Part shown: in pieces, positions 12,398 through 28,715 of the stretch
Layout: each line of letters opens with the position of its first letter
How positions within the stretch are numbered: position 1 is the stretch's first letter
NCBI GenBank assembly: GCA_022376465.1
Contig: JACDTU010000016.1
Location: 124,001 to 188,000 of the forward strand
Direction of reading: 5' to 3'
Length of the DNA stretch: 64,000 nucleotides
Source: Cubamyces lactineus
Lineage: Eukaryota; Basidiomycota; Agaricomycetes; Polyporales; Polyporaceae
Notes under the pieces: generated by a model
The model's database searches: none
Told to the model about the DNA's origin: nothing
The model's input: the letters and a program-made list of their open reading frames with translations, nothing else
Made by a program: the position numbers and the translations under genes

Positions 12398-14114
12398 ATG
12401 TCTACGCCAGCCGATTCCGCCATCATCTCGGAGCTCGCGACGCTGTGAGTATGGGGCCAAGTCTAGTTGAACGGCATACTGATTCAACTGCCGACGTAGC
12501 GCGACCCTCCAATACTGCAGCATTTCCGCAATAGGTATGACACTTCGTCGCCACCTGACGCCATTCGCTTGCTGATCGGAACCTCTCAGCGTTGTTGGTA
12601 TACTACTATGTCATAACATTGGGCGAAGAATTCAAACACTACTTGGACCGCAAAGTCACGCTCGCAACACTCCTCTACGTCGCCAATCGTTACATACCTC
12701 TGGCATTCATTCTTTACAATACATGGATGCCTTACACTTCCAAACATGTGCGTCCTGCATTGGATTGATGTTAGTCGTACATAACCCGGCTCCACAGACA
12801 CTGTACGTTTCTCCGAATTCATGATCGAGCTCCGTCATTTGAGCGCTTCGAAGTTGTGCAGCAGAAATAGGAATAGCCATTGGGTTGGAATACTTGCAAT
12901 ACTTTCCGTGGGCAAGTGAGTATTGTCCTCCGTTTGAGATCAGGGACACTTCGCCCTGATTACCTAGACCAGTATTCTCCGCATTGCGCGCCTATGCTCT
13001 TCAGAGACAGGTACACTGGGCAATCCTAATTCTAATCATGTCACTTTCTTCCGTCATTGTGAGCTCGGTGAGTTGCACTGTATCTCGCTGACTTGCAATG
13101 TACCCGCTGAGATCGAGGGCTCATGGCGTCGCCAGGTTACGGACCATTGGCTTATAATACCAGCCAATATTACTCCGGAGGATGGCTGCGTCGCTTCGGA
13201 TGACATACCCTTGAGATTCCAGCATAGGTGAGACACACTAGATGATCTTGGTCAATCTCACTTCTGACCGAGTCACAAGCGGTACGTACAGAGACATATC
13301 GATACGCATACGCAGCTTCCCTTATACGCCATGCATAGTCCCGGTCCTCGCGCGGGTCCCCATGATTATCGCGGACCTCGCACTCATCGTGATCACGTGG
13401 AAGACACAATACAAGACTTACAGCTTGGGCAGGAAATTGTCAACCCCCTCAGGGCTTTCCATGGTACTTCTACGTGATGGTAAGGGACAGACTGAAGCCC
13501 CATCCCAACGGCGATAGCTAACTTTAGTGTTCCTTAGGCACGGTATACTTTATGTAAGTCGAGTTCCTGCGAGGCTGGAGCGTACGTTCACGACAGTACA
13601 GGGCTCTCACTGTCCTCAACACTCTCCTCTTGATATTCGAGTACTTTGAGGTACCAGTACAAGCTTCTTTCGGCACGCTGTTCACTGACATCAACCCAAG
13701 ATATTGGGAGTGGGTACAGATGGCCACAATAGTGCCCTGGTGTCATTCATCGAGCCGTGAGATGTACCACATTCGAAACATAAGACCTCCCGCTAATTAG
13801 CTACCCATAGGCTCACCGCCATCCTCATCTCGGAGTTCTTAATCCATCTCCATGAGGCGGCGGACAGAGGCTCCGGTCTGGAGACACTCACCATGGCTCA
13901 AAGTACCCTCGAGTTCAGGATCGTTGGCTCCATCGGTGCTTCTCTGCATAGCCCAGCCGAGGAGGCACTGAACGAGACTGAGTGTAGCGATGGCTGTGAG
14001 GAACATGAGGACAGCCAGGAGTTCGCGAGTTCTGCCATGGAGGTGGAGAAGATGACCAGAGACCATGTAGAAACCCGAAACCACGGTGAAGCTGTTCGCT
14101 ATCCCGTAATCTGA
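12398..14114 (+). CDS. DUF6533-domain multi-span membrane protein
   Basis: This belongs to a large basidiomycete-specific family of about seven-span proteins of unknown function. From ATG 12398: MSTPADSAIISELATL, then the DUF6533 block (LQYCSISAIALLVYYYVI, LGEEFKHYLDRKVTLATLLY, NRYIPLAFIL). Later exons give the expected order of spans: LRAYALQRQVHWAILILIM, then LARVPMIIADLALIVITWK followed by a basic loop, then ALTVLNTLLLIFEYFEV. The C-terminus LTAILISEFLIHLHEAA is the usual last span, with a cytosolic acidic tail (EEALNETECSDGCEEHED) and the stop at 14114. Around nine introns. The family fit is good; no ligand or enzymatic motif is visible. Confidence 0.85.
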
Positions 14115-15590
14115 CAACAATGCTGAACTTTCCCTCGCAGTTCGACCTACATATGTTTGAATTCTATCACAATCCTCACTCGGCAGCATCCGAGTCGGCA
14201 GGCCCGAGTCCGCAACTCGACAACCAACTTCGAAGTCTGAACTCTACTCAACGCTCGGCGCGTCGCGTGATGGTCCCGGACGACATTGTGCATCGGTAGT
14301 TTCGCCCCCCATCCTAGAGCGCTTACAACTGTTCTCGATAACGGTTTGCTCGCGAGCGCAGGTCCTAGTGTAGACGTATAGCGCGCAGTGAAAACATTTG
14401 TGTATACAAGGGTATCAGGAAGATCAGAGTATTTATCTTCGCGTATCACAAATTGCTTACATGTCAGTGCGTACAGCAGAGCACGTAGAACCGCATATCC
14501 CTCGCTCGAGACTCGAGTCGTCCTCACGCCTAAAGTAAGCTCGAAGAGCACTCGTAATAGGAGTGAGGATGTCTCGAAAATAGTTTGATAGTTACTGGAG
14601 AACGAGTATCTCTACAGTGTGCCGGTGAGCACCCATCGGCGCTCATGGCGTGTGTGGAACCATATAAAATGCAAGGCATCGCGCTTGATAGTCTGAATCG
14701 GCATCCCGGCGCATGGCTCCCTATGACTCTAAGGCTCACTATCCGTACAGAACTTCCCCGTACAGAGCTTCCCTTAGAATAACGCGTAACCTGCCTTGAT
14801 CTGACTCAGAAGCGGGACCCATACGGACCTACACCAACAATGCATCTCGATGCGCGCTCCAGACGAGCCGAATTCGTCGTAGCGCCATGGGCAGCTACGT
14901 CTTGGTCTGCACTCTCGACGGCGCGCCGAAGGTAAGCATGTTGTCCGCACGCCTGACATCTACACCCAACATTCTACGTACGCCATGAGTCAGGGCACGC
15001 GGCTTACCCCAGGATCCAGCGACCACACTGCCCTACTATTGCCAGAGCATCTATTGCTACTATAGTATTAGATATGTGCTAATCTCAGCCTGACATAGCA
15101 ATCTAGGAGCACGCCGGAATCATGAGACACAAGGCCTCGATTGAAGGGGGCATACTTGGGTACATGCGCTAGACGAAAATCGGAGAACGGGAGGTATAGA
15201 CTGAGGAAGGTGATGGTGCTGTACAATCCCAATGCGTATGCGATATCAACGTGAGAGAAGTCAAGGGCGTACATACATATATACATACACTATAGGCATG
15301 TCGAGCCGGAGGCGATTATACACGTTCTTCATACAGTACTTAATGAGCATCTACTGCATATGAGTAGTGTGATTGTCCCATGTAACAATAGAAAGGGAAT
15401 GGGTACTGATGGAGATGGCGTGGGGGGATGAATAGATGGCAAGACGAAGATGGAAGAACGCATCGAGACTGGGAACTTACACCCAAGAACTTCGCGCATG
15501 CAAAAGAATACCCTGGCCTTTCAAAGGCAAATTACAGTCCATGAACTTGACTCCAAGTCGGTCCTGGGCTCGGGCGTGCGTTGACGCCGC
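14115..15590. other. Intergenic, about 1.5 kb, no gene recognised
   Basis: An unbroken 134-codon frame on the minus strand (14147-14551) has no motif and no intron-supported continuation, so I leave it uncalled. The segment lies between convergent DUF6533 and amidase genes and is less GC-rich than coding DNA nearby. Confidence 0.45.
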
Positions 15591-18500
15591 TCATTTTCCT
15601 TGCGCCTTCCAGCTGAGCGGCCCAAAGTCGCGAGGGCCCAGCGCACGGTCGACGACACGCATCATCTCCACGACCTTCTCGTCCTCCCAGCGCCGGCCGA
15701 CGACCTGCACGCCGACCGGGAGGCCCGCCATCTTCTCTGCATTGTAGAACCCGCTCCCCCCAGCAGTGGCTCCAGCCTTGCTGCCCTTCCCGCCGTCGCT
15801 CGGGCGCAGCGGGTTCAAGTTGCCGTAGAGGAGCCGCTCGACGAGCGGGGAGCCGTGCCCCCGCCCGACGCGGACGTCCGTCCACTCGGCGGTGAGCGCG
15901 TCTTCGGTGGGACGTACGTGGGTGACAGGGACAGTGCCGACCGGAGATTCGACGACGTTGTATAGGAGGTCGATGCAGGCGAGGCCTGAGAGATATTGCA
16001 CGGAGCTGTCGGCGGGCGAAGCAGGAACAAGAACGAGGACGCAGGCACATGCCGCCGGGAAGGAAGGGAGAAACAGAAGGATGACGATTAGCTTATGATA
16101 CATGCGATCCCCGCATGCGCGCGCCGCGGGGGACGGACGCGCCGGGAATAAAGGGAAGAATTCTCACCCGTGAGGAAGACCGGGCAGCGCAAGGGCAGGC
16201 GCGAGGATTCCGTCGAACTCGTATTTGTCCCAGACCTAGATGCGTGCACGGACATCCACATGCGAGCGGCGTTGAGTGGCATCGTGGCCGCAGTGCACGC
16301 AGCGCGTGATTTCGCGAGTCAACAGAGGACCAGTTTGAGAACAATACGAGGTCAGGGCCAGGGGGAGGGAAGGGAAGTAGGCGAGACGACCAAGTTGTGT
16401 GAATGCACGGAAGGTATATTGGCAGTCGACCAGCCGAGGTGCGGGACGGAGCGGAGGGAAGGATCGTCAGCGTCTGAGCAATGACAGGTACATGCAGTAG
16501 AGAGAATGTGATTGCCGGGCCACACCAGCCGCTCGAGAGAGGCCTCCCGATCCTGGGGACAACGGACCCATGCGAGGCAGCGAATACGCTCCAGGAGCGT
16601 GGTCCCCGACGGGCCGACCGGCGGCAGACAAAGAGACAGATAGACAGGAGGAATGGATGGACGCAAATTCGAAAACGCACCTCGCGGTAAAACATGCGCA
16701 CGAACTCGTCGCGCTGCTGCACCCAGCGGTGGTACTCCACCACGGGTTTCTCGCACGCCGCGCGCATCGTGCCCGGGAACACCTCGTCCTTGTACAGCTT
16801 ACCGAGCAGCCACGCCAGCGAGTTCCGGAACCAGCCTGTGATGTAAGAGGCGCGTCGCAGTCAGCGCTGAGATCCAAAGAAGCTAACCTGGCGGGCGGCG
16901 TTCGCGAGGTACAGGTACTACGGGAGAAGATCAAGGAAAGGGGAACAGACAGGTAGGGGTGCAGGATGGAGGCAGGATATGCGCGTGTGTGTGAATATAC
17001 CGTAACGGGGCGGGGCTCGGAACGGACGTCGGAGTGGGGTAGATGTGGGAAAGCAGGAGACGAAGGCGGGGGAGGTGAGGCAGGCGAGGTACGCACCTGG
17101 CAGCCGCGGGCCTACGACGAGAGGCGTCACGCCTGGTTCCTGTTCATTCGCGCGAACGGACGCGCGAACGAAGGTACAGTGCAGGAAAGAAGGAGCAAAG
17201 TCAGCCAGTGTTCACATCCAATGCCGTCATACAGGCAGGCAGCGGCCGCCACGAGACGCCGCGCAGCGCGGGGCGGACTCGTCAGGAGCCAAGAAGGCAA
17301 GAGCCACGCGCCGAGTTGGACGCGCAAGGTGCCGCTGCACTGCTGCACTGGGTGTACGTACCAGCGGGTCATTCCCGAGGTCCGCGGAGAGCGTCTTGTA
17401 CTTGTCAGCGGCCGTAATGCCGATGAAGATCTCCATGGCCCGTTTGGCTGACGTCGGCGTCGCCCAGCGCAGCACGTCGGCGCGGGGGACGGACGCGAGG
17501 AGGCGAGCAAGGAGCGGATCGCCGCGCACGCGTACGTGACCGTGGGCGTGGGTGTGGGTGCGGGTGTTGGGGATCATGCGCATGAGCGGTGGCCGTCGGG
17601 GGTTTGGATGATGCGAGGTGATACGACGATGTGGGCAGGACGTCAGCGGCGGTGGTCGACGTGTGAGGCACGACGGAGGAGCCGGCCAATCCAACAGGAA
17701 CAGGACCTACCTTGCGGGAGCTCAAACTCGACACACTCGTGTCCTGCCTTCCGGAGCGCTTCGACTGTCTCGAGGACGGCACGTTGACATGCTGGTGAGG
17801 GCTTCACGAAGTTATCTGCGAATATCGTCGTATCAGTGATGTCCGCTTTCTCTGCGCTTCTCTGCACCAACTCCTGGTGGTCGGCGATGCTGGATCATTG
17901 CTCACGCCAGTACAAATCAAGAGCAGTAGGAGAGAAATGGCGGACATAAGCCGCGGCCTCTCCACTCGCAGTCACATCGCGCTCACAAGCAGAAACAAAC
18001 GTAAAAAAATCGCAGCAGAAGCATCTCGAGAGCCGGGAAAAAGAAACCCCTACTCGGCCGAAGAGGAGGAGGATCACGAATACTCACCGGAGAGGTAAAA
18101 CCCAAACCGAAGCTTCTTGGGCATCTCGGGCTCGCGGTACGGAAGCGGTGCGGGGTCGTACTCGGTCCCCTGCTTCCCGAACACCAGACGCGCGGCAAGC
18201 TCGATGTCGTCCACAGTGCTGTTCGTTTGTCGTACGCCGTGCCCGCGAGAAGGGAAAGGAGGGTTTGCGGTGGGTTGCGGTAGGTGGGGAGGGAATCATC
18301 GAAACTCTCGTTAGTTACAAGCCACCCGTAGACAAATGGGGTAGGTAAACTGGGTGATAGGTGGCGGACGCGTGGAAGAGGGAGAGGGTGTGGAGTAGTA
18401 AGGTACATACCGTCCCATCGGTCCAGCCACGGTGCGGATGCCTTCGAAGCCGGGCCAGGTACCTGCGGAAGGACACGGGAGTTAGTGTCAGCGTTCTACC

Positions 18501-20260
18501 TGGCTTGCGGCTAGTGGATTGCGAGAAGGCGGCGTAGTGTGGACAAATTTCGGAGGCGAACGGACGACGATGACATGAGGAGGGTGGGGAAGGAGGTATA
18601 CTAGGAAAGGCAGATAGCCAAAGCAAGAGTCCAGAGACCAGAAGCCAGAGGGATGGGCGATCCGGGAAAAGATAGAGACGTGTTCGCACCTTGTACGCCA
18701 GTCATGCTGATCCGGCTCCAGCCAGGCTTGAGCGAATAGATACCGCAGAACGAGGCGGGTATCCTGACCGAAGGAAAACATACAGTGTCAGCAGATGTGC
18801 GATACGTGCCACTAGCGCGAGGGTAGCACCGGACTAGTACTGCTAGCATCAATCTGAGAGCCCGAAATGCTACGGAGAGACCCAACCGCGCGTCATACCG
18901 CGCTGCGGCGCAATGCACCCGCTTGACTGAACTGAATGTCGCAGGACATTGAACATGGACCGGGTCTCCTCACCTGAGCGAGCCGCCGATGTCGGTGCCC
19001 CATCCGAGGACGGCGCCATCCATGGCGAGAAGGGCAGCCTCGCCGCCGCTCGTGCCCCCGGAGCTGTACGACTTGCTGTAGGGGTTGAGCGTGCGGCCCC
19101 ATATTGGATTCGAGCACTCGAAGAAAAAGATGAGCTGGGAGAGGTTCGTCTTGCATATCGGGATCCCGCCCGCGTCACGCACGAGCGATACAACCTAGAG
19201 GTCAGGCGCGCACGCCGGTCAGTACTTGCACTAACGGTACAGAGAAGCCCGGGTCGTATAGCTATAGCTATATGCAAGGCACAAGAAGCAGGGGGGTGTC
19301 CAGCCCACAAGCCTGCGTGCTTCCCACAAAAGGAGCACGAGAAGCTCGTGGGCGTTGTGTCCAGTGACCCGAGTATTTCCCCCGAGCCACCGACGGTCAC
19401 GGCGGGCGCTCTCCCAGACTTCGACGTGACGCAATGGCCAAAGAAGACGAGAGAAAGAAAAACGAGGCCGCGGAGCAGAGGGCTCTCAAGCGTCCTCGGG
19501 CGTTGGCGAACACTGTCACTTACCAGTGCGTCTTCCGGGCGGGGGTCGTCCGCATGCGAAGAGAAACCGAGGGTCGTGTCGTGGCCCTTGATGTCGACTG
19601 TTAACCGAGTGCGGCGTTTACAGCATTCAGCATTCAAATTCGGGTTCGTGGGGGGATATGCCCGAAGGGAAGGGCAGTCTGCCGCAAGCACTCACAGGTG
19701 TCCTTGAACGTGACGGGAACGCCGTGCAGGGGACCACGAACCTTGCCCGTTTGGGCAAACTCGGCGTCAAGCGCCTTGGCCTGGGTCCGCGCTTCCGCGA
19801 AGAGCACTAGAAGTCCGGTTGCGAATCAGCCTCGTGCAACGCGAGTAGTGCGGGCGTGGATGCGCGTAGTACGCACCTTCGGTCAGACAGTTGGTGACGT
19901 CCTGGGCTTGGATAGCGCGGGAGATGTACGCGTCGAGGACCTCGGACGCAGTCCACTCGCCCTTTGAGATGCGCTCGACAATTTCCTGGGCTGCGATATG
20001 GAAGAAGAGAAGAAAAGAAGGACGGCGCGTGAGCGAGCGAAGATGGAACGGACGATCAGTGCGGACGCGCGTCGCGGCGCGTCGGTCATGATGCATGGAA
20101 GAAGATCGCGAGCTTTACCTGTTGCGCGCAAGTACGGCTCCGCGTGGGCGCCGAAACACTCTTGCGGAATGTCCGCGCGCGCGACGCGGATGGCGTCGTC
20201 GCGCTGGGTCTGTTTTCTGCGGGCGACGTCGAGATAGGAGTGGGAGGAGAAGGGCCACAT
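15591..20260 (-). CDS. Amidase-signature family amidase (fatty-acid amide hydrolase/acetamidase-like)
   Basis: This is an amidase-signature hydrolase that cleaves a C-N bond of an amide; the substrate is not predictable. From ATG 20260 (MWPFSSHSYLDVARR) about thirteen exons can be followed. They include EIVERISKGEWTASEVLDAY and GPLHGVPVTFKD (catalytic Lys). The signature block contains SSGGTSGGEAAL (cis-Ser region) and GWGTDIGGSLRIPASFCG (nucleophile Ser in GGS). Further exons give CVEFELPQG, FIGITAADKYKTLSADLGND, EVFPGTMRAACEKPVVEYHR, and the C-terminal LSGLACIDLLYNVVESP with AGLPVGVQVVGRRWEDEKVV, stop at 15591. The Ser-cisSer-Lys triad known for the family is present. Many introns are much longer than elsewhere in the window (up to about 300 nt). 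A weaker alternative is a general acetamidase. Confidence 0.9.
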
Positions 20261-23200
20261 AGCGATGATAGTTGTAGAGGGTGTGAGGTAGTATGTGGTG
20301 GTGACGACGGAAGATAATGCGGGGGTGCGTTGGGGTGGCTGAGGGCTGTCGGAGGGCGCGAGCGGGGAGAGGACAGACGCGGAGCTTATAAGAGAGGACG
20401 GAGGGAGACGCCGGAGAGGAAGATGTCCGCGGAGAGGAGCGGTCGGAGGGGACGTTGAGCTGAGTCGCACTAGCTGGTTGGGAGCCGACGAGGGAGAAGA
20501 AATGCCGGTTTGAGTTGGGTTGGGTTGAGTTGGAATTCGCGATGACCCTGGGTCGTCGGATGGACAACCTGAGCGAGAGCCTAACCGGATCCGTATCCCA
20601 GCCCAATTCCAATGTCTCCAATCTCCCAGCGCAGACCGCGACAACAACACAAGGGACGGAGAGGTGGGCCAAGCCGCGGATGCTAACCACACTCGTAGCT
20701 AATCCGCACACGGCCGGGGCGGGGATCGGGGAGGGTCTCTGTGATCTGCTCCTAATCCAGCAGCACTAGTGGCCTGCACGCGTACTTGCTAGCCCCAATA
20801 TTTCCCGCTGGCAGCGACTCCGAGAACGCGTTCCTTGAAATTCCTCCGAGCCCGAGCGCGAACCACTCGGCTTTGCCACTTTCTGCGCCCACGCTCGCCA
20901 AACACGCGACACAGTCGATCTCGCTCCCAGCGCTAGCGCTCTCCGCCGTAGACTGTACTGCGCGCGCGCGAACCACACAACAATGATCAATGCACCCCCC
21001 GGATCGCTCGCCCAGCAAATGACAAGATGCGCGATCTAAACCTTTTCCTAAATGAGCTCAAGACCACAGGCACGGCCGTACACCCGCACACGCACTGTAC
21101 AGCTCCAGATCCCAGATCCCAATATCTCACTCCCCAAATCCCAACCACACGGACAGACAGTCGATGGTAGACAGGCAGGCGGGCAGGCAGACAGACAGGC
21201 AGACAAGGCACCGCAGGCTCAGGCTGGATCCAACACCTCCGTCGACCTGACGCACACGCTCGCAGCATACGCCAGCCTTCGACGTTATATATCGCCTCCC
21301 CGGTCTCGCCGCCCTGCCAGCAGCCCTGCTGCTGCTCTGATGGCGCAGGCCGACGTACCGCTACGCCAGTCTCCGACATGAGCTTCTCCAGGTTCTCCTC
21401 GCAAAGTTCCACTCCGCATTGTCCTCGCGTCCGATGCCGCAGGATCAGCCACTGCGCAATTGCAACAGCCTGAGCCACCCTTCCCCTCCTCCCCGCCATA
21501 CCGCACGCCCAGAGCGGGATTCTCGTCTGACGCGCCGTGAATCATGCGCAGATGGCTAGTCAGCCATCCACGGCGATGACAACTGACAAGGCACACACAG
21601 AGACCTACATACCGCCGCAGTCTGAGCTAGAAGCCCGGGCCTGCTGATGATGGCAGCAGCGTATGCCATATCCAACCCCCCGGATTCTCGCTCTCCTTCT
21701 CGTCCTCAGGCCTCCCCTTCCCACCCTTTATCTCGCTCCTTTCCCCGTAAGGGCAGTCGCACGTACATACTGACTGGACCCGAACGCACCTCGCCTCTCG
21801 CAAGCCGCGCTCACCGAGCGCCACATCCCCCGATGACCAATTCCACTCGTGCTGACAACCCGCCTGAAACGCAGAAAGGATTGCCAGCATATGGCGCCAC
21901 GATGTCCACATCATTGCCACGCGCGAAAACGGGCATCCTTGTGTTCGGGCATGGGCAGAGAGAGCGCTTCCGCCGCGAGGCTTGCGCCCGGCCTCGAGCT
22001 CAGCCTGTCCGAGCCAGCCGCGCGCCCGTCGTCTGGGGCTCGGTGCTCGGTGCTAGGACGGTGGGAGACAATGAAGGTGAGGGCGGTGCTCGAGTGCTCC
22101 TCCGCGGCTTCCTTCCGTGACCTTCGCCACGACGCGCGTCTAGGCCCCACTGTAGGGTGGTCGCGCGTGCAGCGCGCGACAGCCGCGCGCTGGACGCACT
22201 GCAGCCGCCGCTCCTATTCCTAGTACACCTGCTCCTGCGGCCTGCGTGGCTCGAAGCCCACAGCTCTCGCACCGAGTCGAAGCCATGTCGGATGTCGGAG
22301 TAATACCTGCTCGTCTGGGGGGCCAGCAGCGTGGCGCCGTGGCCTGCATGATGCTCTCCTGGGAGAGAGCGTCCCGGGTACTTGGCCAGCCGGCCAATGG
22401 GCCATGCGCGTGTTCCCGGATATCTCCGTGGCGTGTGTGAGTGTACTTGTGCGTCTTCGAATATCCACCTCCATCTGGGGGGCCGGGATTCACGTTCGTG
22501 TTCGCTACCAGTTGGCAGATGCTTGCGTGCAATGCGTCTCCGCTCCGTGAAGGCCTGAAGTGGAGCTCCGTAACGTTACCCGACCCGCTCTACGTTCGCT
22601 TGGCTCTCCATGGAACGTTTAGCCCGAGCGGTCCGGGCGCAGGGACACCCCGAGCGGGGAAATGCGAGATGCAACTTGGGCGATACGGTGCAGAACGATA
22701 TGAGCGGGAAGAGGTAAGCGTTCGGAAAGACGCGGACGCGGACGTGGACGCCAGCCAGCCTACAGATGGAAGACGGAAGCCGGAGGACTGGACGCGCGGC
22801 CAGTCGGTGACGGAACGCAGAAGTTCGAAGACGGGCTTGGGAGCGGAAGAACGGCAGACGGAGTGGGGGCACTGTATCATCGCCTAGACGGTCGGTGGGC
22901 AGCAGGTGGTAGGCATGATGAGCGGGTCGGACTCGGAGGCTCGGAAGGCGGACTCGGAGGAAGCAGAGGAATTGCGCTGGGGCTGTACCGGCACGTTCTT
23001 GCGGGGGTTCGACATCATCATCGTCGGCGAGTGGGACCTGGAACGAGGTGTGCGTCAGGCCTCTGAGTGCCGCATCGAGCAGCACTAAATCGCAGGCCAC
23101 CAAGTCGACCTGGGATCTGCGAGAACGACGTGGCAAAACGATGGCCTTGTGAACCCCACAGACAGTCCAGTGAGAGACAACGCGTCATACTTCCATGAAC

Positions 23201-25540
23201 CAAGCGCTGTGGCTTGAAGCTTGTCGCCAGATCCAGTATTGCAGCGAGCGCAAGACTGGGAAAATGCGTAGCGTAAGGCCTCGGTCGCTGCGCACACGCG
23301 AGCCGCGTGTTGTCCATTTCGGGCTTCTTTCTTCCCTGGCGCATAATGACTGCACCCACATCGGCTACACCAGCACCTGTGTAGCTCATTACACCAATAC
23401 CAGTATCCCAGTGTACCAGCTGCCCAAGCGTCGAGGTGCCATCGATATCAGCCAAGGCGAGAGAAGCAGGATTAACAAGCCAGTACCGCTCCCGAGCGCG
23501 GCAGCGTCAGGCACGCACAGGCGTATGGCGTATAGTTAGGCTCGGCGCGAGGCCGACGGCAGGCAAACGGACACACGCATCGACAGCCTGCACCCTGTCG
23601 CGTCGAACGCGGCCGAAGGTGGTTAACGGATGGCCATGCAAATACGTGCAGGCAGACAGGTAGGGGCTGGAGAAGGGAGTCGGATGTGGGTGTGGGTGTG
23701 CGACTCGGGGGGAGGACGCGCGTTCTTTCCGACTCCGACTCTGCAGTTGGGCCTCGAGCCTGCGCGTTATGGTATTGCGTGAACTCTCCGCTGCTTCGCG
23801 GAACCTTGAGCTTGCTGGCCGGCTTCAGCTGCAGCGCGGGCGGACTTCCTTCCTTTAGGGCTGACGTTGAGACTCGAAGCTACAGGGTTTGCGCAGCATA
23901 CAGAAGCGGAGTCCGGGCCCGGGCTTACCGCGTCCTGTGTATATGCGGCACAGTAGAACGACAACGCAATATGACCATTGACGATATCGGATGATAGATA
24001 CTGACCTTCGTACTTCTGACGAGGCCGAGGCGCATGATGCACTGCGTTAACACCTCGACATACCGCCGCCTCGCGGATGGTACGGCAAACGCTAGATCTG
24101 GGGTACAGCGTATCTATCTGCGAGGGGACCGGACCACGACTGAATGACAATGAGAACCGCAGAGCGCTAGCGGGAAATCCAGATCCACAAGGACCTGCGA
24201 GCATGTTCAAGGCGCGCGGTGATACGGAGACCGGAGACCACTGGCACAGAGCAACGGTTCAACGGTTCACGGAGTGGAGGCACGGAGACACAATGTGGAC
24301 GAAATGGTCTGCCGGCCTGCGGTCTCGAGGCGCGGAGGACACAGTTGATGACGACGCGGTGCCGTGTGTCCGTGGGCCGTGACGCGCGCTCGAGGCATCT
24401 TGCGCCCGGGCTACGCGGACGACGTCGTCTAACTTGCCAGCCCGCTCTTCTAGCGCTGCGCGTCGCGGGATGGCTGGGCGCAGTTGACACAGTGTTCATC
24501 ACCCAGTGCGGCTCGACAACGTACATTCAAGAGTCGAGACAGCAAGAGGCGAAGCCTTCTTCCCGGACGACAATACTATCAGTCCAGGTTCCAGAGCTCG
24601 AGCAGCCAGCAAGCGAGAGAGCGTCCCAGCATGTCTGCGCGTAACGTCATACGCGTACGCGCGTACCGTGGTCTGTTGAACGTCGGCCGTTTGTGAGAAC
24701 CACAGATAATCTCCGGCCGGGGGCTGCGTGTGGGCCATGTGGTATGCTGGGGGAGTTAGAGCGCACCATGTAGAACACGGAAGACGGCCTGTGCAGCCCG
24801 GAGACGCGTACAGGGTCATGTTGCGTGCACGGCGTCCGATGAGAAAGAAGGGAGTTGGGAAGAGACGGGCTGTAAAAAGCTTTTGATGACGGAGGATTGC
24901 TGAGGCCGGACGTTAAGAGTTCGGGTGCGGGTCGGTCCTGTTGCGTACGCAAGTTTTGACGGGTGCACATTATTCAGAGCACAGACTGTATCATAGAGGA
25001 AGTTTAGATAGCACAAAGCGGAGAACGTACAGATTACAATGGTCGAATCATCGCACGGACGGTGTACGAACGCAGAGACGCACTGGGGATCGGGGATCGG
25101 ACGACTCGGAGGAGGGAGACAATACAGAGCTACAGCTAGCTAGACGCAGAAAGAGTAAAGGGGAGACCGTTCAGCATCCACGATCGCAGCACACAAGCAG
25201 ACAGGCAAGAACAGAGGCAAACGGGCAACCACACCGTCGTCGTCGAGGACGTCCCTCCCCGCACACCTTCGTTTCCACCGCCGACATCGACATCGACACG
25301 TCCATTCCGCCGTCCTCCTACAGGACCGAGCGATGCGAACATCACCGACAGCCCCTCCGCCTCCGATCAAGTAGCCGACGATCGACGCTAAGCCCGGTCT
25401 TCCACTGCTGCATCGCACGCCCAATAACCGATGGTTGTCCGCCGGTCATTTAGCACTCGGCGCCACCCCCAGCCAACCATGACAACCGTCTTCGAGTCCG
25501 ACCGCCACCACACCCCGAGCCCTCAGACGCGCAAGCCAGT
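20261..25540. other. 5.3 kb GC-rich stretch without a recognisable gene
   Basis: This is the longest gene-free interval of the window. No frame shows a known motif or a consistent exon chain, and the long open frames are Arg/Pro/Ser-rich as expected from GC-rich noncoding DNA. It contains short CAGACAGGCA-type repeats at about 21169-21210, with similar single motifs near 23650 and 25195, and a TATATA run near 21288. It may hold the amidase promoter, a noncoding RNA or a decayed element. I cannot decide. Confidence 0.5.
21169..21210. repeat. GGCAGACA-type simple repeat
   Basis: A short imperfect tandem array of GGCAGGC and GACAGGCA units, on a noncoding background. Confidence 0.7.
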
Positions 25541-28275
<2,735 letters not shown>

Positions 28276-28715
28276 TGCAGCTGCAGTCTGAGTCTCCGTG
28301 CGAGTCGAGGTTGGTGGACAAGGAACGCTGCCTCCTTTCAGCGCTAAACGCACGCCCACGCCATCCTACTTTCTCGTGGGAATTGCGCAGACAACCCCGG
28401 GATAACTGTTTTTCTTTGCTGCGGTATTTTCACTCAGGCACAGAGCTTCCCATAAGAGGCTAACTGATAACAATTTGTTGATGGGCGTTAGTCAAAGTGG
28501 CTGCTCGATCGTTTATCTCTCCTCTCCTTCTGCAAACGGAGGGCGGACTGCTTGACCTCTCTCCAGCAGCCCGCCCAGGCTCCTCGAGAGTTTCCTTAGC
28601 CTCCTGCGCTCTCGTAAACACCTCCCACTAGCCCCTCGCCACCGCCCCTGGCTTCCTTGCTGCTGCCGTACAAATTCGCCCGCAAGGCTTTCCCAGAAGC
28701 CACCTTTCTTGCACT
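28276..28715. promoter_or_regulatory. Bidirectional promoter, U2AF65 / SLC35F gene
   Basis: A 440 bp spacer between divergent start codons. C/T-rich stretches precede the plus-strand gene at about 28505-28690, as is common upstream of fungal transcription starts. Confidence 0.45.

Noticed and set aside
18870..19691. 273-codon open frame on the minus strand
   Set aside because: It runs through amidase exons and introns in the wrong frame; the amidase signature exons lie in a different frame.
18949..19707. 252-codon plus-strand frame
   Set aside because: It is antisense to the amidase and Arg/Ala-rich with no motif, a by-product of GC-rich sequence.
22576..23136. 186-codon minus-strand frame in the gene-poor region
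   Set aside because: Arg/Leu-rich, no motif, and no splice-supported continuation.
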